Positions 38,021 through 50,850 of a stretch of 64,000 nt of DNA are shown here, piece by piece. The notes below the pieces were generated by a model. It had not been told where the DNA came from, searched no databases, and was given only the letters and a program-made list of their open reading frames with translations. Location: the NCBI GenBank assembly GCA_018881555.1, contig JACAXG010000007.1, positions 10,991,435 to 11,055,434 on the forward strand, given 5' to 3'. Position 1 is the first letter of the stretch. Each line of letters begins with the position of its first letter. This DNA is from Amblyornis subalaris (lineage: Eukaryota; Chordata; Aves; Passeriformes; Ptilonorhynchidae). A program made the position numbers and the translations under genes.

Positions 38021-41000
38021 AAAGTTTTTTTAGCTGGAATTAGCATGAAACCAGNCAATATTCCTCCATGACTGAAGGACAAATTAAATATGCCCCTATT
38101 AATTAGGGGTAGTAAGAATCATTATAATTGCTTGTCTTGAAGACAGAATGTTAGTGTACATTTATATACTGTCAAATACGTACAAGACACATCCATATGT
38201 ACTATGTTAGTACTTTCTAAAGAAAATACAGTAGTCTGTAGTGTACCACCACCATGAACATAGGCTCAATGATATCATATACAATTTAACNAGTTACCAA
38301 AGTCAAAACCAGTCTGTGAGCTCTCTTTAAGACATTCATATTGCCAAAATCTGTCATATGTCTTGTATTTTCCTTTATTGCCTTGTTCAGGTGAAAAAAC
38401 TCAGTTCATGTGAAAGGAAGAAGGAGCAGATATGACTACTAANCCAGCCACAACATGACAGCCCAGCTTTGCCAGCTTCTGCATCCTGACAGCATTACTT
38501 TTCATACGCAGGACTGAGTCAGATCTACACTTTCTAACAAAACGCTCTTCTGTTAGAGACTCTTGATGTAGCGAGATCAAACCACATTTCCACAGAAATG
38601 TCTCAAGTTTTTTGCTCCTTTGGCAGCAAGAACAATGAGACTGTCAAAAAAAGAAGACCAGTGGTTTCCTCATTTGAATCTTACAGAGATAATATGGTGG
38701 AGTGTGATACCTTATAGAGGTTGTGTAGGTAAAATGTGCTTTTTGTGTTATCCATATTTTCTTCCTGGTTCATTTTCCATGACTTAATCATATTAGAACA
38801 TATACTGAACATATACCAAATATCTAGTCACAGTAAATTACAAAACTCCATATGACATTGCGGTTTGAAAAAACCCANTATTTTGGATATGTTTGGCAAA
38901 GACAGAAAATTTGATACTTCAGGNTAGAGTCAGAAGAACAAGCATTTTTATTCATTTATATTTCTAAATTTTTATTATATTGTGTCTCTGAAGAACGGCT
39001 TTGATTTATAAGGACATGCTTGTAGGCATGAAAAGGATCTGGATTTTAATCCTTTTAATGTCCCAATTCAATGATGGAACTGAGGCCAGGACAGTGATGT
39101 TCAGAGCAGGAGAAGAATTACTTCAAAGACAGGATGACACCCTGTTTTCCTTGAAATCAACAGTTTTCTCAATGAAGTAGAATTTCATCAAAAATAACTC
39201 AGAAAACAGAAGGCCCGGATTGATTGCCTTTNATTCCAAAACCTGAAAACAGCCAAGACATGCAGCAAGGTCTGTTTCCAGCAAGAAATAAGCTCCCTGT
39301 CAGGCCTGCATTCTCTGAATGGTTGGGACATTGGTCCCCATGGTGCTTCCACNAGCCATGAGGAGGCAGCANNAGGGTCCCTGCTCCNTGCTGAGCTGAC
39401 TTCNACTCATTATTCCTACTCAATATGGGGACATTATTCTTTCCAGGCTCTGGGAAGGACAAGGAAAATGGCTTTTCTTCACAGTGTTCACTCATGCAGG
39501 GTTTGGCATGAACCTAGCTCTTTGTACTTTATTACCATTCAGCTGTTTTATTTATAACAGCAATAATTAGCTGAGATCATGTAATTGCAGCTGCTTAAAA
39601 CTACTTAGTGCTTCTACACCANGACTTCCCACACCACGGATGCATCCCATCTCCTGATATAAATCTTTCACTGCGTTGATAAGTGCAGCTATTTCCCTTC
39701 TCTTCAGCTGCCATCTGTGAACAGGGGGCAAAGGGAGCTCACAGTGGCACGAAACCTGTCAGTTCCCTCAGAGAGCCGCTCAGAGGCCATTTCAGAGTGT
39801 CANAGGGCATAGTTTGTCATCTCGGTTGTTGTCCTGCTCCTACCTCTGCCTGTCATGATCCCCCCAGATGACTCACTCTTGCTACACAGCAAGGTGCTTG
39901 CAGCAGTGAAACAAGAATTCCCCTTAAAAAGGTGTTTTCAGTGTACTTCTAAGACAGTCCTGAGTGCTGAGAAAGGGACCTGTTATCATCTCCTGTGCTT
40001 CAGTAACCNATCNCAACTGATTCGTCCTGNTAATGCAACTTTCTAATTACAGAAGAATTAAATACGTGNGTGTAGTTGGCACTGGGGACCAAATGTCCAT
40101 GCTGTAGGCATTTGCTTAAGTCTTACTTCAGACTGGATCTAGTCCCGCCCTTTTCATGTAGCTCACTACTACTTGTGTGGTTCAAAACCACTCCATGGAA
40201 AGCTGTTCCACAAGAATCTGTTTTCTGGACTTTAGCAGTTCCTTCAGCAGGCCAGCCTTGCAAACTTCGTGCTGTCCACTTAACTCACACAGGGGATGGC
40301 AGCACATTGCAGGGTCACCCATTCAATAGTGAGCCTTATTTGACCTTACTGATCTTCTGGCAAGCCAAAGAAGCACAATCTACGTGATCTTGTAACTGCC
40401 ATGGTTATAAATCAGTGTCCAATTTGACAAAACTCCAGGGATATTCAATATTACCATCCAAGGCAGTGATTGTCAATAATATGCCAAATATGTGTAATAA
40501 ATTAGAAGTATCTAAAACCATAGCAAAGATTCATTATTATGAGGATAATTTGTGATTCTCTTTACAGAATAATTGCTTTTCAGTATGAACATAACTAGAG
40601 TAATACTTTCTTCATGTCACTGGAAGTGTAAAACCGCTTGATTTGATTTCCCGTTGGTACTCTGTTGCTTCATTTGGTACTTAGCCTTGCAAACCTACCA
40701 TAATATCCAAAAGCAGAACTGGGCCTGCGTACTGTGTGATAATCAGAACACTTGTATGACCTGCTATTCCTGTGAGAGGCAAACCAATAGCCCAGAGTAC
40801 AGCATTCCCACTAGAATGCAATAAAATCCAGTTAACTAAACCATTAGAGCATATTAGCTTTAGTTAGTTATTGGAAGTGAAGAGTTTCCTGATTAAAAAT
40901 GANCAGAATAAAGTGGAGGCTGAGTAAAGTCAGTGATCCAGAGCCATTTTCCAGTCTGCATGAGAAAGTATCTCAAAATAGAAGTATTTATTTCAATTTT

Positions 41001-41854
41001 TTGAAGCAGGATGTTTAGTAATTATGAAGTTAAGGTGAAAAAGGAAAATTTCTATTTTGTTATGAAATACCTTTTGCTATCAGGCAATTTCAAGACATTT
41101 TCTTTCTCTTCTTTGAAAAGAAGGCAAATATAATAGATTTGGATAAAAGTGGAAGTTAAACAAACCTGGTGAAAAAATGGATTTTCCCAATTAAGAAACA
41201 CTAGTCAGACTATGATTTTTTTTACGTCTTTGGGATGAAATGCAGGAACTATAATTTTTTTCAGAAACTGTTTGTTAAGTTGCAACTTAGAAATTTCAAA
41301 CGTTTAGTTTTAAACCACTGCATTTTGGTTTAACATTTTTATTCTTTGAAACAAAATTGACAACATCACAGCAGGAAAATAAGTACAAANATAAAAAAAC
41401 AATTTCTGTTTTGATTCTGGAAATGTCAAAGAGGATCTTTAGTCAACTTTTAAATGCTTTCCAATCTTTCTAAAAATGAAGACTTTTTCAAAAAGCCTGA
41501 CCCATTCCCATACAACACATCATAATTTCTCAATAAGAAAAAAAGCACTTATTGCATAAAGAAGTTCCCAGTCAGCAGTTGAAAATGAAGCAAGCTATAA
41601 AAAATAATAAATCAGATACTATGAGATCATAATTCAAGTATTAGTATAAAATAAAGCAATAGATCAGTTGAGATCAGCTGCTTGTCAGTAAATGTTTGGT
41701 TTACAAGTGAATTAATTTTATTTTCACTGTTTGTGTTTTACAAATATTATACATACAATAACTAAAGGAACCAAAGGTGAACTTCTGGCTCTCAAGAAAA
41801 GAGCTCTTAAGCCAGGTGATACAGGTTGATGATAGGATCCAAAGCTTGTGCAAC
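38021..41854. other. Unique non-coding sequence, rich in single N bases
   Basis: No gene or repeat recognised. Between about 37.1 and 40.1 kb there are roughly seven or more isolated N bases per kb, the densest part of the window, including a pair at 39372-39373. Confidence 0.55.
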
Positions 41855-42051
41855 TGGCTCCAACGAGACCCTGTGCCACTGATTGTGANCCTCTGGGATC
41901 TGCTGTTCAGCCAGCTTTCCATCCACCTCACTGCCCACTCATCCAGTCCACACTTCCTGACTTTGCCTATGAGGATGTTGGATGAGACTATGTCAAAAGC
42001 CTTGCTGAAGTCGAGGTAGACAATATTCACTGCTCTCCCCTCATCCATCCA
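41855..42051 (-). pseudogene. CR1: CR1 reverse-transcriptase fragment (ORF2)
   Basis: Minus-strand translation of 41855-42048 gives a piece of the CR1 ORF2 reverse-transcriptase domain. The motif VYLDFSKAFD, with the first catalytic aspartate region, is intact; it is followed by NILIGK, RKCGLDEWAVRWMESWLN and SGTGS. The frame then runs out of CR1 similarity at 41855. About 65 codons out of an ORF2 of many hundreds remain. Neither the endonuclease nor the CR1 3' end is attached, so it is a dead internal fragment. One N falls inside the frame. Confidence 0.92.
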
Positions 42052-43944
42052 GTTTCCGTGTTCTGTACCTCATTAATGTGAGAAAATTTAAAATAACTTG
42101 AGCACAGTTTATACATTAATTCACACAGAATACATGCCCAGCCATGAGCAATTTATTGTCAAAATCAGTTCAGTGGTGCACAAGAAAACAGGCTTAAAGG
42201 AGCTTGCCAGACAGGTGGGTTTTATGATAGTGATTGAAACACGTAGGGAGGAATGCAAAAGTCAGCAGGATGTTGCGAGAAGAAGCAAATTAATATGTTG
42301 CTGGGAGAAAGAAGAGCAAAGGGGGGGAAGCACCATTGCAGAAGCAAAGTACACTGAAAAAGTCACTTTCTATTGAAAAACTGGAGCTTTCCTTTAAAAA
42401 TCAGAAATTCNTTAATTTTGAGAGCATTGCTAACTCCAAACAATATTTAGGAGTGTCTTTTTCGTTACAATTCGTATTACTCTGNGATAATTTTCCGAGT
42501 TCACTAGAAACAGCTAATACTTCAATTAGTGAAATTAACAAAGAGGTTCAAAACAAGAGTTTTGAGGATACAAATTACATTTAGTCNCTTGATAATTAAA
42601 TTGTGCTGCTAATTGAAATTACCCAAGAGGCCACAAAATTCCATGAGAGCTCGATTTTCCGTAACCTCATCACTATGATCTCGGAGATGGCACCAGCCAT
42701 TAGCGAGTAACAACACCTGGAACACACATATCTCCTGCAAAGTTGTACTAATCTACAAGTCTAAGGTCTTCCTTTCCTCTGCACATCCTGTGCCCATGGT
42801 GAATGCTTTATATTTCTTCTATAAAGAAAGAAAATGAGAGAAAGACAGAAAATTTCTTAATTAACGAGTCTATAGACTAGCAGACAGGTCAACTGCTTTC
42901 CAGAAATAAAAGTTATCCCTCAGATAACTTCTGTGCAACCTGTATGGATCCCCACTGATTAATACCCAAAAGCAGGAGAACTTGGCTGTTTTAGTGNACA
43001 AGTCTCTATGGGGCTCTGTCCCTAAGTGTGTTCCATATTTTTTGCATCAAAGTCTCCCACTCATTCGTTACAACACAAGCAGAAATCATTTAAGGATAGA
43101 ACTAAGGTACATTAATTTGCAGAAAACTATTAAAAGTCTTTACATACACCCCCCTCCCCCCCCGATATTTCACAGGAAGTTCTCAGACAAAATTCTTGAA
43201 TTCTTGATGAAGTAAGCTATTGAACATTTTTAATATCCGCTTTGGGATTTACATAATTTAAAAGTAAATAAATACACAATTAAGAAATTAAGAAATAAAA
43301 TTCCTAGCAGTTAGAAAGCACTTCATATTCCTCAAAGCACTCTAGATTCATTAAATACATTAACTGATTAATTCCTCCAGAAGCCAGTCTAACAGACTTC
43401 AGTTCATGCTGTGCACTGAGAAACTGTTGCTTGATTTAAGGTTTATGATTGCTGCCCTTCATTTTTATTGTTTTTTCACTAAACANACCCAATCCTTTGA
43501 TGATTTTAATTTTACATGCCTTTTGGTTACATAATAATTACTTAAATGCCACTGACATTAGCCACCTTAAATTCAGTGAAACTAGTAATAGAGTTTACTC
43601 TCAGATTTTTCGCAGAGTTTTATTACTAAGTCCCCTTGTGCATCCTAAAAGGGTGTTTAGAGGGGTCAGCCCTCTTGGCTATCCTCTCACCTGATCAGTA
43701 CCATGCAAGCAATGAAAAAGCCATCATATAGTCTGTCTTTTCTGTCTTTTAAAATGCCTAGCATACATCCATGATTATCCATCTGTTAGACTCAGCCAAA
43801 ACCTCTGCAGCTGGGTCTTACAGCAATGTATAAATTGGAGGTGTTTTTTTTATATTTGTTTTTTTAAAGGTAAACTTGGAATTTTCAGGATGCAATTCTA
43901 CAGCATACTAGATAATCTCAAGGAAACTCCCATTCCCGAAAAAT
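42052..43944. other. Unique sequence, with a C-rich tract and possible conserved element
   Basis: Holds a C-rich tract at 43149-43163 (C6-T-C8, hence G-runs on the minus strand). The stretch 42395-42690 is dense in ATTA-type motifs and may be conserved non-coding DNA (see findings). No gene recognised. Confidence 0.5.
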
Positions 43945-44003
43945 ATTGGACCAGATGATCATTCAAGGTCGTTTTTAGCCCGGACTGTTCTACAATGCTG
44001 TGA
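43945..44003 (+). mobile_element. CR1: Short CR1 LINE 3'-end fragment
   Basis: About 59 bp matching the last part of CR1 on the plus strand: ttggaccagatgatc, then attcaaggtcg and a degenerate 3' terminus (ctgttctacaatgctgtgaaa). Divergence is strong, implying an old copy. Upstream sequence is not recognisably CR1. Confidence 0.68.
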
Positions 44004-46659
44004 AACCAGATTGACATTTAAGAGCTTTAAAAGAAACAAGGATGTTACTGCCAAAATGTCAGGATGAAATTAAGGCACTTCTGCAGAATCTTCAGCATTT
44101 TGAACCTGAAACTAAAAGCTGCATATGAAGACTACTTCTGATTCCACCATTAATAAAGTTTCTTCTATAATGTGTTTAGATTCTGAACAGATATATGGAA
44201 GAAGAAAACAAACCATGAAACTGGTGATGTGAGATAAAAATGCAAAGATGCAACTGAAAGAAGCCGTCCTGCATTTTTACTTTTGTGTTGTCTTAAGTAA
44301 TTTCACAGTATGTACTCCGAAAACCAATTTGTTTTCCAGAAATTACAGAGGAGATAAGGAGTTGGCCATTCTAGGTCTTCATTNTCTAAGCCCTGACAGT
44401 GAAGACTGTACTTTCCAGAACAGTAGCTTACCCCACAGGATGCCTTCTTTTGCACCAAGAACCTTTCCAAAAGAGACAACATAAACCCATCCTGGGTTTT
44501 GTACAGACAACACACTGCTGCTTGCTCTGACACAAACTATCTGGTTTTGCGGAGTCCTTTAGATCTCTGTATGTAAATTCGTGGGATCACTCCTGGGGAT
44601 CCTGGTAGACCTAAGAGATTCCCAGAGGAATTGAGAGCTGACACCATTTAAATCATCCACTATGTGGTCCAGCCACTGTGTTAAGCTGATTTTTAAAAGA
44701 CTAAAGGATGCTGAGGGCAGATTTAAGTAACAAAAAGGGATTATATCCATTCCCATATGTGGCACCATTACAGACAAAGAAGCACTTACTCATGACTTGT
44801 GGGATAGTTATGTCAGCTGTGAGTTCCCTGAGCAGCTATGAATTTCACTCTGATCAAGTATCTTATTTTTGGCATTTCATTAGTAAGTGCTTAATTTTTT
44901 TCTTAATCAGGTATTCTGGAGTTTTATCGCAGTGTTTGTTAAAGGTACTGTAAGCTCTTTAAAAAACATTTATTAGAATGAAAGTGCTTGCATTTTATTA
45001 CCAAGACATAAAATGAAGAAAATTCTAAACAGATCAATATCTCTTACTATATAAATTACAGTTACATCGTAAGAAAGGCAAGAAAATAGCAACAGAAAAG
45101 TAAATCTGATCAGAAATTATGACTTTGGGGTTGAAAATGCTTTCTTCCAAGGCACTCAGATTCTGACATTGAGCAGTAAAACTGCTATGAAAATTTAATT
45201 AAAATTGAGTACCAAAGGATAAAATTAGAATCAAATTGATTTCAAGAGATAAGCTTCTAAATTATTTCTAGTGGAAATTATAGGGCAGAGTGCCTTTAAA
45301 AAAATAAGGCTTATTTAGAACTGAAAATTACATACTTTTTAATTAGAATTATTAAATCTTGAGCTTATAATAATAATAANAAAAAAGAGTTTTAGTTTAG
45401 AAACAAATTTTAAAAAGCAGTTCTTTTCCAGGANATATTTTTTTATTTTTCTTTTTATAAAACAATCTGACCTGTGATTTTAAACCTTTGACTCTTTAAA
45501 AGAAGTTGTCTGGTACGGAAGATAATCTCTTTCAATACCATGAATATTTATTTTCATTTCTCACGTGCAAGCACCAGCAGTTAGCAAAGAGACTTACTGT
45601 TAACAAAGCATCTTTTTTGCTGTCCTATAATATAGCATTAATTTGGGATCCCAACTCCTACACTAGACTAGAAGTCCCATATCTCCAAGTTTTACACCAT
45701 GTGGTTTTCTGGGCAAAGCNATCCAAACAAAGGCTGTTGTTCCATACTCTTGCTACACTCATGAAAAATTTCTCTGCTNAGCTGTGGTTTAAACCTGTAT
45801 GTGGGTCTGTTTCTGCAGCATGTCNCTGGTCAACTCCAGTTCAGCTCAGAGGTAACCGATAATGGATCCCAGTCAATTATAATGTATGGAATGTGGTGCC
45901 CCGGGAGATGTTCTGCATGTGCATTGGTCAGCCCTGCCACANGGGACCTGATCTTCACGGCAGAGGCAGGGCAGACAGCTGGGAGCAAAAGACTGTTCAA
46001 CTCAGAGAGCTTAATTTGCATTAGTCTGCATAATTAGCAAGCTAGACTACTGCACTGCTCGCTCAGAACCAGGCAGCAAAGCTGTTCTTTTACTCCCTCT
46101 CCTAACTCAGTTCAGCNCGAGTGACAGAAGGTAACCAGAAAAAGATTTCCTTTAAATCTGGATCTTTTGACAGAAAGGGGGTAGGCAGTGGCTACACTTG
46201 CATTTGTGCTCAGTTATCCCAGGGTAAGGGGCACCATAAACATTGGTGAAAGGGTGGCACTGAACAACTAGGGCAGGCTCTCAGGGCTGGTAGTTATTCT
46301 AACTTAATGACAGCCAGAACACAGTCACTACTGTGATTACAATCAGTGATCACAGCCAAATTAAGTTTCTTTGGACAGTGGGAAGCAATGGAAAACTGTA
46401 ACTGTAATGGGTCAAATCAAACAGCTTTCTTGTTCTGTAATCAATTNCTGATAGCAGCCAATAGGGAAGAATACAAGAACTAAGCAAGTATACAGTAGCA
46501 TTTCTTCAGNGATTTGTAATTAAATGACTTCCGGACATAAACGTATTGAATTTGCACCCAAGAACCNCTGACGTATTTTTCCTCTGCAAAAATCACGAGC
46601 TGCTTTTAGCAATCATGTAAAGTTTTAGCATCCTCCATACAGTGGCAACTGTNCCAAAT
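44004..46659. other. Unique non-coding sequence, nothing recognised
   Basis: AT-rich with single N bases and a short (TAA)n patch at about 45368-45379. The segment 45700-46000 is somewhat more GC-rich but matches no repeat or protein I recognise. Confidence 0.55.
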
Positions 46660-46910
46660 TTAACTAATTGTTGGGTGAAGAAAATCTCTTTCTGTTTGTT
46701 CTTATCACGCCTTCCTCTCCAAGTTTAACTTGCTGCAGCTGTGTTCTCGTGCTGGAAGCAACAATGCACGGTCACTTTGTATTCATCTNGCACACCTGAT
46801 TTTAGAGACTCCAGTCATGTCACCCAGAGTCACGTCTTTTCAAAGCTGCAGAGTCAAAGCCTATTCATCCAGAAAACTACCGTGACGCTTCCTGATTTCT
46901 GATCACCTTC
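46660..46910 (-). mobile_element. CR1: Ancient amniote-type CR1 remnant (probable)
   Basis: Read on the minus strand, this resembles the 3' half of the older CR1 lineage shared by turtles, crocodilians and birds, not the younger avian CR1. Clues on the plus strand are the ttgggtgaagaaaatctc segment, the pattern ttttagagactccagtcatg, and then gtcttttcaaagctgcagag, in the expected order and spacing. The match is patchy and was judged by eye. If right, the insertion predates modern birds. Confidence 0.45.
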
Positions 46911-47048
46911 TACCATATCAATTGTGGGGAAAAAAAAAGCAGGGCAAGGAAACCACACACCATATTGACAATGTGAGTTGGTAATTTATAACAAGATAGA
47001 GATGCTTTCCATTTTTCTTCTCAATTTCTTTCCTAGTAATTCCCAACA

Positions 47049-47051
<3 letters not shown>

Positions 47052-47100
<49 letters not shown>

Positions 47101-47120
47101 GGTTATTATTATGGTTATTT
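47052..47120 (+). repeat. (TTA)n microsatellite
   Basis: An uninterrupted TTA array of about 16 units at 47052-47100, followed by an imperfect extension in which TTA runs are broken twice by ATGG (to about 47120). Reading frames through it give poly-isoleucine or poly-tyrosine, which are not proteins. Length is likely to vary between individuals. Confidence 0.97.
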
Positions 47121-49938
47121 GTGCACACTTACTCTCCAGAGAAAGCAAGGGCGTTGCATTTAGCCTTCAGTGCAGTAACTTGTCTTTGCACTGGGCTAGG
47201 AACCTGTATGTAATGTGTGTAGCTAGTTGTCCAGATCAGTCAAATGGCCTTTAAACACCTTTTCAAGTCACAGTGGTAAAGTCTATCTGAACCCAGGGGC
47301 TATGAGTTTAACCACAGAAAAACACAAATGATAAAAGCTATTTCTGATCAGCCCAGGAAATTTTATATTCCTGCTAATGATGAGCTGTAGACAAAATTAA
47401 GAGCACTGTAAGGAGCTACCTCCTAGAAGGAACAGGCTATACCACACATGTGTAAGTATGTGACTCTGCAAAGGAATAAAGCTACTCCTTCCTCTNCTGT
47501 GTGGGCTATGAGCACTGTGGGTGACAGCCTGGAGAGCTGGCTCTCATGGCTGTTTTGTTTGGAAAGGCACAGAGTCAGAAAAGGGATGATGACAACCATG
47601 CTTCACATTGACAGCTGCCTGGGTAAAGGACAGACACAGACAAGCGACTGGGCAGAGAATCACCTTTCAGANAACTGAAGAAAGTCTGTGCAAGGATTTT
47701 CACATAAATATTCCTTTGTAAAAGTATCCTCCCGTGACTTCTAACTTAACACAGAATGATAGACCTGAGAGCCCCTTGCCATCCTTGAGCCACACTAAAT
47801 GTGGTTATACGTTTGCATCTTGGCCAGAAAAAAATAAGCCTGACCCTGGGAGACAGTAGGAAGGAACAGAAAATAAAGGTGGGATTCATCTTGCCTAATA
47901 TCTGAGTGTTAGAGATTGTAATTTATGCTAGTTACCTCCCTTGCTGCTACACNCACTGGGAAGAGAGAAACACTTTTTCCCTGGTCTTGAACACTTTTCT
48001 TAGTAGTGGAAAGATGACCCAAACCAGTCCTCCATGAACAGTACAGAAACTCTCAATAACTACCCCAGGTTAAAGTGTTAACTATTAGAGGGTTACATTC
48101 ACATGAAATTACATCTGCAAGAGTCTTGGTTTTTTCAATGGAAATGTTCTTATAACAGTGACATAATATGTTTTAGAGCACTTGCTTTATTCACTCTGCA
48201 GATCTTGCCTAAAACATGTGTGTCACTCACAAATACAGCAGAAGTTGGGTACTTTCAATCACACTTTCAGGGGAGTAGCAAAATGACCCCAGTCCTTATT
48301 ATGCCANGTCTGGAAAGATGGAAAGCAATAACTACAGTGCAGTAAAGTAATTAAAATACTATTCAATTGACAGAATTTGCATTTAAATGGAAGTTTTAAA
48401 ATAAAAATATGTAAGAACCTTATGGATACAATATTCAGTATACCTCATGATGGCAATCTGAAACTACATTTCTTAATGTTTCATTATATTTCCCTGACCC
48501 ACAGGCATTTGCAAATGCCTGCAAAAATTTAAGCTCATTTTGAGACTGAAAACCTTCCTAAACTTCATGCTGTAAAGATTGTTTTAGCTTTTTGCAATTA
48601 TTGTAAAAAATATTTGACTGCTAACATTGNCAGCAAAGATCCCATTAGCGGGGCCCACTTACTCCATTGCTAATAAAGACACAGGATTGTGGAAAAGACA
48701 GAAAGGTATATTTTGGTTTTAAATGGATAAATAGATGCATCTTCTACCTGCAGTAATAAAATGAGGAAAAACACATGCATATTCACAGTTGTGAAGACAG
48801 GAAATTAATAAGTAACAGCTAGTAAGTAGACGTGGATACCGTATTTCAAAGAATTAAGTTCCTTAAAACATAAGCTAAAACCCAAACAAAAGCAAACAAA
48901 AAATCTCCCCTTAACAAATAAAACAGTTTAGTTTTAAGCATAGCACACAATCCACCCTGCAAAGAATCCCAAAAAAGTATAGTTTGGATTAGGCCAGAAA
49001 GAGAATATGTTAAGAAACAGCACCAAGAACACAGAGGTAGAAAACCTAAGAAAGGCATAAGCTGACATATTCTACCAAGAAAATGCTGGAAGAAAAGCCT
49101 CCCAAGGGGACAAGGGCTTTATTTTTTCCTATTGCGTGCTAGTGTGAATTAGGAACAGGAATTAAAATGGGGTGAAATCAATGTAATTAAAATATTTTGC
49201 CCAGGGGTTAAGAAGAGTATCATGGAGGAGAAAGTTGTATTCCTTTTTGACAGGAATACATGCCTGTGTCATCAATATCACTTCTACTTGTACTGTGTAA
49301 ATAGTTTTCATCATCAGAAGCCTTTTGTCCGTCTGGTGTACAGCTACAACAGTGGGAAGAAGCAGGAGAAACAGGGAACTATGAGGTTAAACTCCTGAGA
49401 AAAATCGAATCGGAATGAGTCTTACAAGTCACTGTAAGCCCTGAAAACCAGATAAAGCATATGGAAAATGTGCATATGGAAATTGAGTGTTTACCCAGCT
49501 CTACACCAAACAGACAAAACAGGCAGAAAATGTGTTCAAAACCAGAGCCAGAAAAAAATCAGAAAGGCACATGAAACCATATGAACCCTCTAGTCTGTGT
49601 TTAAGGCTGGGAGATGACTGCATAATCTAGAGATGTGACTCATGCAGTTATACTTACCCTCTTTTAGTCAGTCCTTTATCTCATCAAATAGTCCATCAGA
49701 ATTCAGGCTGCCTGCCCAACAGCTACATCAACAGAGATCAGTCAATCAACCCCCTCAATGGTGCTTTCTGTCAAATTGCATTATTTTGCTGGGCATCAAA
49801 CCAGGTTGTGTGATGCTGTCCTCCTTTGGCAGNCAATGTTGAGGATAACACCAACAGACACCAAGCTACTTTTAACCTGGCAATATTAAGGTGTTGACAG
49901 CTGGTAAGTCACAGGTAAGTGAATAATGCGACACATAC
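47121..49938. other. Unique non-coding sequence with one perfect palindrome
   Basis: No gene or repeat family recognised. Contains a perfect 20-bp palindrome at 48502-48521. The plus-strand solo LTR follows directly. Confidence 0.55.
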
Positions 49939-49943
49939 GAAAG

Positions 49944-50541
49944 CATGCTGGGTTTGGCTGGACTAGAGTTAATTTTCCTCACAGAGGCTGTTATGGGGTT
50001 GTGTTTTGTGTTTGTGCTGAACACAGCGATGATAATATAGAGATGTTTTTCTTATTGCTGAGCAGGGACTGTGCAGAGCCAAGGCCTTTTGTGCACCTTG
50101 TACTGCCATGCTGGTGAGGAAGTTGGAGATGCTTGGGAGGCTGGGAGGAGACACAGACTGGACAGCTGTCCCCAGGTGACCCAAGGGATATTCCAGACCA
50201 TATGACATCACGCTCAGTATATAAAGTGGAGGGAAGAAGGAGGAAGGGGGGGGATGTTTGGAGTGATGGTGTTTGTNTTCCCAAGTAACCATTACACGTG
50301 ACAGGGTCCTGCTTTCCTGGAGNTGGCTGAACACTTGCCTGATCATGGGAAGCACTGAATGAATTCCTTGTTTTGTTTTGCTTTCTCTCGTAGCTTTTGC
50401 TTACCCTGTTAAACTGTTTTTTATCTCAACCCACAAGTGTTTTAGCTTTTACCCTTCTGATTCTCACCCTGATCCTGCTCCNGGGAGAATAAGCAAAGGA
50501 CTGTGTGGTGCTTGGTTGCTGGCTGGGGTTGAACCATGACA
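49944..50541 (+). mobile_element. Solo LTR of an endogenous retrovirus, plus strand
   Basis: A complete LTR of about 598 bp, same family as 30921-31487 but in the opposite orientation. It is bounded by a perfect 5-bp target-site duplication, GAAAG at 49939-49943 and 50542-50546. With these bounds the first two bases are CA where LTRs normally begin TG, a pair of transitions; the element ends GACA as usual. Landmarks in order: gggtttggctggac near the start, a TATA box at 50218-50225 preceded by the CRE-like TGACATCA (50203-50210), a G-run at 50247-50254, and gctggggttgaaccatgaca at the end. No gag, pol or env sequence adjoins. Frames across it are shadows. Confidence 0.94.
50218..50225 (+). 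promoter_or_regulatory. LTR TATA box with CRE-like site upstream
   Basis: TATATAAA about 274 bp into the LTR, with TGACATCA eight bases upstream, one base from the consensus cAMP-response element. Both LTR copies keep the TATA box at the same offset, which supports it as the retroviral core promoter. Whether it is still active cannot be told from sequence. Confidence 0.65.
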
Positions 50542-50786
50542 GAAAGGCAAATGGACTGTTTAGAATTGCCATCACCTATTAAAGATGATTAATTTCATTT
50601 TAGCCATTTTACTACATGTTGCATAAACCAGAACATAAATGGGAAAAAGGTCCCAGGATTGTTTTAGCTTAGAAGAGGAGAGCGATGTTTCCCAAATGAC
50701 ATCGTGTGGACCATCACAGAAATAAGAGATATCGTATTCTTCAACAGAAAGTCATGGCTTACCAAGAAAAGAGAGTTGTATTCATA

Positions 50787-50850
50787 CATTGCAAGGGCTA
50801 GAAGGAACAATTGGGATTGTGTATTCTGTCCNGTGTTCCCCTGCTGTGTC
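50787..50850 (-). mobile_element. CR1: Ancient amniote-type CR1 3'-end remnant (possible)
   Basis: The plus-strand sequence gcaagggctagaaggaac, followed by an attgggattgtgtattctg segment, resembles the reverse complement of the 3' end of the old amniote CR1 lineage. The similarity fades after about 60 bp. It is short and judged by eye, so a chance match is possible. Confidence 0.35.

Noticed and set aside
43149..43163. C-rich tract as a possible G-quadruplex on the minus strand
   Set aside because: Only two G-runs; a quadruplex normally needs four tracts, although long runs can be split.
46918..47163. Frames giving poly-isoleucine or poly-tyrosine
   Set aside because: They are translations of the (TTA)n microsatellite.
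49969..50355. Open frames on the minus strand inside the plus-strand solo LTR (and similar ones at 30930-31259)
   Set aside because: They are shadows of LTR sequence, which is non-coding; no retroviral gene is present.
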